DNA of 17,043 nucleotides from Dehalococcoidia bacterium (GTDB lineage Bacteria > Chloroflexota > Dehalococcoidia > GIF9 > UBA5620). Position 1 is the stretch's first letter; the number at the start of each line of letters is the position of its first letter. A program made the position numbers and the translations under genes. A model generated the notes under the pieces. It was not told the DNA's origin. It worked only from the letters and a program-made list of their open reading frames with translations, and did not search any database. The stretch lies in the NCBI GenBank assembly GCA_016783225.1, contig JADHWZ010000020.1, positions 1 to 17,043 of the forward strand. Reading direction: 5' to 3'. This document shows, piece by piece, positions 13,836 to 17,043 of the stretch.

Positions 13836-15230
13836 ATGTCAAAGTGGCCAAAAGTGATGATTGCAATTGTGATGGCGCTGGCGCTGGTCGTGGTTGGCTG
13901 CGCACCTAAAGAGGCAGCGGCACCAGAGGCAGAGAAGACGATTACCGTAGGTATCCTGGGAGCCTTAACTGGACCGCTGAGTTCTATCGGTGCGGGTGCT
14001 ACTTGTCTTCACGACTACTGGACTGAGCTGAACGCGACTGAGGGCGGTATCAAGTATAACGATCCCCAGACGGGAAAAGAGGAAGTGGTCAGGATAAAGG
14101 TTCTGATGGGGGACCACGGTTGGGATGTGGCGAAGTGTATATCCCTGTATGAGAGGTTCAAGGCAGGGGGGATGCAGTTTGTCTATGCTAATGGTAGCGC
14201 TCCTGCGTCAGCGATCTACGCCATGATGGAACGTGACCAATTGCCCGGTGTGATAGTAAACAGCACCGTTGACCCATTTGTCTATGAGCTGGAGAAACCG
14301 TACTTGGCAATGGATGGCCCGCCTGTCACATCTGTTACAGGACCAGTCATTTCGTACTACTCTGAGAAGTGGAAAGAGGAGGGGAAGCCGGGCAAGATAA
14401 AGGTCGGTAATCTAGCGGCTGACGTAGCCACAAGGCGTGTTTACGATAATGACGAAGATTTCGGCTTCATAACCTACTGTACTGACGTGTTAGATACGGA
14501 CTTTTTGGGCAACATCTATATGCCTATTGGAGCAGTGGACGTGAAAGCCGAGCTATCTCATTTCATAGAGGGGGAAGCGAACTACGTTAACGTAGACCAC
14601 TGGGCATCTGGAGCTTGTCGGATAGTGCTTGAGAATGCACTCGAGTTGGGGATGCATAAGAAAGGTATTGAACTGAACCTCAATTGGATGGGGGCAGATG
14701 TGGCCTTGGCTCTACCGGAGCTTTTCGAAGAGTATAACGAGTACTCGACAGTGCAGTGTGGCTCGCACGGATGGACCGGGACTGAACCACCTGACGTTGT
14801 GGCCGAGTATCCCGGCCTAGAGTTGGTGTATCACCTCAGTGCCAAGTACCACGACGGAAAGACGCCGGAGCAGATGGGTGGCCATTTCTATGTCTATGGG
14901 GTGGAATATGGGATGCTCGGGAACCAAGCCATCAAAGAAACCTTGGAGAAGGCTGGATACGACGCTTTCTCCACCGAGGAGCTGAGGGATGCGCTGTTTG
15001 GCTTAAGTCCAATAGATACCGGCGGACTTTTGCCCACCTTCTATCCGGATGCTAAGATTTTCAACGTTTGGCCTTGCATGCAGATGTGTGACATCCGCGA
15101 TGGCCATATTGTCACCGTTAAAGACAGGCCATGGCTGTTTCTGTCTTCAAGTAAGTCTTTTCCTGACTACAAGATAACTGTCACGCCGGAGTGGCAGGAC
15201 AAGGTCTGGTTCGCACCTGGTTGGAAGTAG
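13836..15230 (+). CDS. ABC transporter substrate-binding lipoprotein, Liv/HAAT type (SBP2)
   Basis: This 464-residue type I periplasmic-binding-fold lipoprotein has a signal peptide ending in VVVGC (Cys22) and a linker rich in Ala, Pro and Glu. The mature domain opens with ITVGILGALTGPLSSIGAG (36-54), the Peripla_BP_6 signature for ligand entry. It is only distantly like SBP1 and carries several extra Cys and Trp residues, so it probably binds a different ligand. AGGAGG (13820-13825) precedes ATG 13836 by 10 bases. It follows the dehydrogenase pair on the same strand but has its own promoter, and it has no permease gene beside it. It may feed LivHMGF as an alternative receptor, or a transporter elsewhere in the genome. 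Confidence 0.88.
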   Translation: MSKWPKVMIAIVMALALVVVGCAPKEAAAPEAEKTITVGILGALTGPLSSIGAGATCLHDYWTELNATEGGIKYNDPQTGKEEVVRIKVLMGDHGWDVAKCISLYERFKAGGMQFVYANGSAPASAIYAMMERDQLPGVIVNSTVDPFVYELEKPYLAMDGPPVTSVTGPVISYYSEKWKEEGKPGKIKVGNLAADVATRRVYDNDEDFGFITYCTDVLDTDFLGNIYMPIGAVDVKAELSHFIEGEANYVNVDHWASGACRIVLENALELGMHKKGIELNLNWMGADVALALPELFEEYNEYSTVQCGSHGWTGTEPPDVVAEYPGLELVYHLSAKYHDGKTPEQMGGHFYVYGVEYGMLGNQAIKETLEKAGYDAFSTEELRDALFGLSPIDTGGLLPTFYPDAKIFNVWPCMQMCDIRDGHIVTVKDRPWLFLSSSKSFPDYKITVTPEWQDKVWFAPGWK

Positions 15231-15247
15231 AAGCTGCAAGACGGGAG

Positions 15248-15285
15248 CAAATTCACCGCGCACATGTGACCTGCGAGTGAATTTG
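15248..15285 (+). repeat. 9-bp inverted repeat between SBP2 and the next lipoprotein gene
   Basis: CAAATTCAC (15248-15256) pairs exactly with GTGAATTTG (15277-15285). The 20-base loop can form a further CGC/GCG stem and contains the palindrome CACATGTG. It lies between the SBP2 stop and the ribosome binding site of the next gene and may act as an attenuator or RNA-stability element; no T-run follows. Confidence 0.45.
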
Positions 15286-15312
15286 ACCTAACAGAATAAG
15301 GAGGTACATCTA

Positions 15313-15894
15313 ATGAAGGCAAAAGGTTTTTGGTGTCTTTTAATATTGAGCTTGGTTATGATGCTGGGCGCTTGTGCTCCGGCGGCAGCGCCGGAGGCTC
15401 CGCCACTGGTTGGCTGCAAAGCTGAGCTTTCCGCGATATACCCTATGAAAAGCGGGGGGGACTTCCTGGTCATAACACCGACATTCACCATCCAAAATCC
15501 TAATCCCTATCTGGTGAGCGTCGAGGGACTGACCTATAAGGTGGATACGGGGGAAGGTGCTGGTGCATATGGAGAGATACCCTATCGGTACTCCATCCCT
15601 GCGGGTGAGGAAATAACCCTTGAGGCGTCTGCCCCCCTGGTCTTTATGGACTTTGTCCTGGAAGGACTGATGAATAGGGGTCTTACGAAAACGCAGGCAG
15701 GTGGAATTGGTGCCGCTGTCTGGAAGGGGCTCGGTGGTACCAAACCAGCCCTTGTACCTCAGGAAGCCTGGGATATGCTGCCAGCCAGACCGGTGACGTA
15801 CTCGGTTGAGACCACTATTATCACCCGAGCCCAAGGTATGGAGGAGTGGGAATCCGCGACGGGAACGTGGCCACCGCCAGGAGCAGCTGAGTAG
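15313..15894 (+). CDS. Lipoprotein with LEA14/WHy-like domain (likely front half of a broken larger protein)
   Basis: This 193-residue frame opens with a lipoprotein signal (hydrophobic stretch, then LGAC with Cys21) and a short Ala/Pro/Glu linker. The following domain contains FTIQNPNPYLVSVEGLTYKV and YRYSIPAGEEITLE. The N-P-N-P motif followed by a beta strand, and a later x-I-P-A-G-x strand, are the marks of the LEA14/WHy fold, found in bacterial surface lipoproteins and desiccation proteins. AAGGAGG (15298-15304) lies 8 bases before ATG 15313. It ends at TAG 15892-15894. Inserting one base there joins it in frame to a Glu/Pro/Ala linker and a second domain, so the stop is probably a frameshift product. 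The molecular role is unknown; it may assist SBP2 at the cell surface. Confidence 0.78.
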   Translation: MKAKGFWCLLILSLVMMLGACAPAAAPEAPPLVGCKAELSAIYPMKSGGDFLVITPTFTIQNPNPYLVSVEGLTYKVDTGEGAGAYGEIPYRYSIPAGEEITLEASAPLVFMDFVLEGLMNRGLTKTQAGGIGAAVWKGLGGTKPALVPQEAWDMLPARPVTYSVETTIITRAQGMEEWESATGTWPPPGAAE

Positions 15895-16375
15895 CCGAGG
15901 AGGAAGCTCCACCCGACGAGGAAGCAGCACCACCAGCGGCAGGGGAACTGTTGTATGAAGCCGCCGTGTATACTAGCGCAGACTACGGCTTCTTCGTCAT
16001 ATACCCTGCAGAGTGGGCAGAGACAGAATCGGAGACAATTCTCTTCGTTGCGCAAGCAGCCACCACGGTTCCTGTGCTGTTTGTCGACATCGCGGAGGGC
16101 GCCACCTTTCCCGATGCACTCAGCCCTTCAATGCAGGAAGCCGGTGGCTCAAATCTTCCATTGAACCCGAGGCTGAGACAACCCCGGCAGACGGAACCCC
16201 AGCCTTCCAGGCCAACTTCGAAGTGACGCTGCAGGGATTTCCGGGTGTCGGTTCTTGCCTCGGGGTGCAGAAGGGTAACGAGTGGGTCCTGGTCACACCA
16301 GCCACCGTGGACATGCCCGTGGCCTATGACGAACCCTCGTTTTCAGAAATGGCACACACCCTGCAATTCGAGTAG
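15891..16375 (+). pseudogene. PsbP/MOG1-like domain, frameshifted C-terminal half of the same lipoprotein
   Basis: Beginning at GTA 15891 the next frame runs VAEEEAPPDEEAAPPAAGEL and then YEAAVYTSADYGFFVIYPAEW. The Y-x-S-x-D-Y-G-F-x-x-x-Y-P-x-x-W pattern is typical of PsbP/MOG1-like extracellular domains. Near 16145 the frame slips by one base and continues as SSIEPEAETTPADGTPAFQA, ending SEMAHTLQFE at TAG 16373-16375. Both breaks are repaired by adding one base, which gives a continuous 354-residue protein from 15313. There is no start codon with a ribosome binding site of its own. Either the gene is a young pseudogene or the two breaks are sequencing errors. Confidence 0.75.
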
Positions 16376-16431
16376 CCAGCACTGAGTCCGAGGGCTAATG
16401 TAGGATAGTGGTAACAAAAGGAGTTCCTTGC

Positions 16432-16453
16432 TCCACCTTGCTGTGAAGGTGGA
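16432..16453 (+). repeat. Perfect 8-bp hairpin downstream of the lipoprotein remnant
   Basis: TCCACCTT pairs with AAGGTGGA across a 6-base loop, 57 bases after the last stop of the broken lipoprotein gene. It may end or protect that transcript, but no T-run follows. Confidence 0.45.
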
Positions 16454-16575
16454 ATACGTGTACAAGCTAGTGCATGGCATGAGGTATTGTTCCAAGAATT
16501 AAGACTCGATGCTATTGACTTCGCTCTTAGCAATGAGCTTTAACAACCAGTCCCAGGCGCTAGTGTGCTGTCTTC

Positions 16576-16604
16576 AAAAGGACTCTACATTTGGAGACCT
16601 TTTT
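16576..16604 (+). terminator. Possible intrinsic terminator
   Basis: AAAAGGACTC (16576-16585) pairs with GAGACCTTTT (16594-16603) with one A-A mismatch and an 8-base loop. The structure ends in five T residues, and the mirrored A-run means it could act on either strand. It lies about 200 bases after the lipoprotein remnant and about 310 bases beyond the end of the IS110 transposase coming from the right. Confidence 0.4.
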
Positions 16605-16778
16605 CATCATTACATCGGTGGCAACTCTCCATACGAAAGGCTAAGGGGAAATCCTGAGCACCAAATGCTTCCGTTTTGAATTTAGGCTTTGGGTCATTTG
16701 AGTTTATTCCGAAAATAGATTCGTACTGTTTCTAGCACACGACCTATCATCACGTCTCGTGGCGATCACCCACTTAGC

Positions 16779-16838
16779 GGTAGCCTGCTCCGCAATGTCA
16801 GGTCAGGTCTGGGACCTGACACTCACGAGGTAGCCTGC
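16779..16838. repeat. Hairpin flanked by 10-bp direct repeats, downstream of the IS110 transposase
   Basis: TGTCAGGTC (16796-16804) pairs perfectly with GACCTGACA (16813-16821) across an 8-base loop that itself repeats AGGTC. The hairpin sits between two copies of GGTAGCCTGC (16779-16788 and 16829-16838). It lies 77 bases past the stop of the IS110 transposase and is probably part of the element's 3' non-coding end or an RNA encoded there. Confidence 0.55.
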
Positions 16839-16914
16839 GTCTCTATTCTCATGATTCGTTGGTGGGCATGTGCCCAAGGGCGTTTGTTTAGCAACTGTCT
16901 TACCAAGGTTAGTG

Positions 16915-17043
16915 TCATGATACTGCAACCACAGGGAGTTTATAGTTCCAGGGAACACGATGTTTGGACATTGCATTCAAGATAGTGAGCAGTTTACGCA
17001 TACAAGCTGTCAGGGCCACCTTTTTGGCTTTGCCGGCATTACA
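16915..17043 (-). CDS. IS110-family transposase, C-terminal end (cut by window edge)
   Basis: The minus-strand frame is open from the window edge and ends at TGA 16917-16915, giving 42 residues. The segment GKAKKVALTACMRKLLTILN, followed by AMSKHRVPW, is the conserved C-terminus of IS110-type transposases (normally G-K-P-K-K-V-A-L-x-A-x-M-R-K-L-L). This is a second IS110 element, separate from the N-terminal remnant at 10217-10819. Whether the upstream part is intact cannot be seen. Confidence 0.82.
   Translation of the reverse strand, partial: CNAGKAKKVALTACMRKLLTILNAMSKHRVPWNYKLPVVAVS

Larger units (their letters stand above)
16376..16914. other. Non-coding stretch with hairpins and a direct repeat beside the IS110 gene
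   Basis: No gene is visible in these 539 bases. The part nearest the broken lipoprotein holds a hairpin (16432-16453) and a terminator-like structure (16576-16604). The part next to the IS110 transposase (about 16780-16840) holds a hairpin bracketed by direct repeats. The rest shows nothing I can name. The right-hand part is probably the 3' non-coding end of the IS110-family element. Confidence 0.4.

Noticed and set aside
15340..15933. 197-codon minus-strand frame opposite the lipoprotein gene
   Set aside because: It is an antisense shadow of the lipoprotein, Arg/Ser/Leu rich with no recognisable domain.
16779..16838. Two spaced direct repeats as a CRISPR fragment
   Set aside because: Only two 10-base copies, with a hairpin as the spacer and no cas genes nearby.

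Overview
This is a roughly 17 kb piece of a bacterial accessory region. It is built around a branched-chain-amino-acid-type (Liv/HAAT) ABC transporter and genes for CoA-dependent breakdown of carboxylic acids, cut up by decayed insertion sequences. The lipoprotein signal peptides (a lipobox Cys followed by Ala/Pro/Glu-rich linkers), strong AGGAGG ribosome binding sites and moderate base composition fit a Chloroflexota, Dehalococcoidia-like anaerobe from sediment or subsurface. This is an inference from style; Desulfobacterota is the main alternative.

Layout, left to right. The window opens in the C-terminal end of an IS481-type transposase. A nitronate-monooxygenase-like flavoprotein (208-1221) follows, then a lipoprotein substrate-binding protein (SBP1, 1454-2767). 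A dead IS200/IS605 element (about 2770-3333) separates SBP1 from the permease genes livH (3437-4309) and livM (4309-5367). LivM appears to start at an ATT codon and carries a four-cysteine zinc-ribbon-like tail. The two ATPases livF and livG lie on the opposite strand, so that livM and livF meet tail to tail with no base between their stop codons. They are translated behind an acyl-CoA ligase (6885-8588) from a recognisable sigma70-type promoter. A VOC-fold (glyoxalase/epimerase-like) gene (9221-9718) lies further upstream on the same strand.

An IS110 transposase remnant (10217-10819), with a hairpin-rich non-coding region behind it, separates this half from a plus-strand group. That group holds two adjacent divergent acyl-CoA dehydrogenases (11150-13478), a second substrate-binding lipoprotein (SBP2, 13836-15230) behind a near-consensus extended -10 promoter, and a two-domain lipoprotein (LEA14/WHy-like plus PsbP/MOG1-like) broken by two single-base frameshifts (15313-16375). 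The window ends in the C-terminus of another IS110 transposase on the minus strand.

How the genes may work together: the SBPs capture a substrate outside the membrane, LivHMGF imports it, the ligase activates it to a CoA thioester, the paired dehydrogenases (resembling the heteromeric steroid/side-chain type) desaturate it, and the VOC protein may isomerise a later intermediate. The substrate cannot be read from sequence; an aromatic, alicyclic or branched organic acid is as likely as an amino acid. I see no CRISPR array, tRNA, rRNA or clearly new defence system. The most unusual points are the ATT-initiated zinc-ribbon LivM, the split liv locus, the dehydrogenase pair, the NMO lacking its usual His, and the two IS110-associated structured regions.
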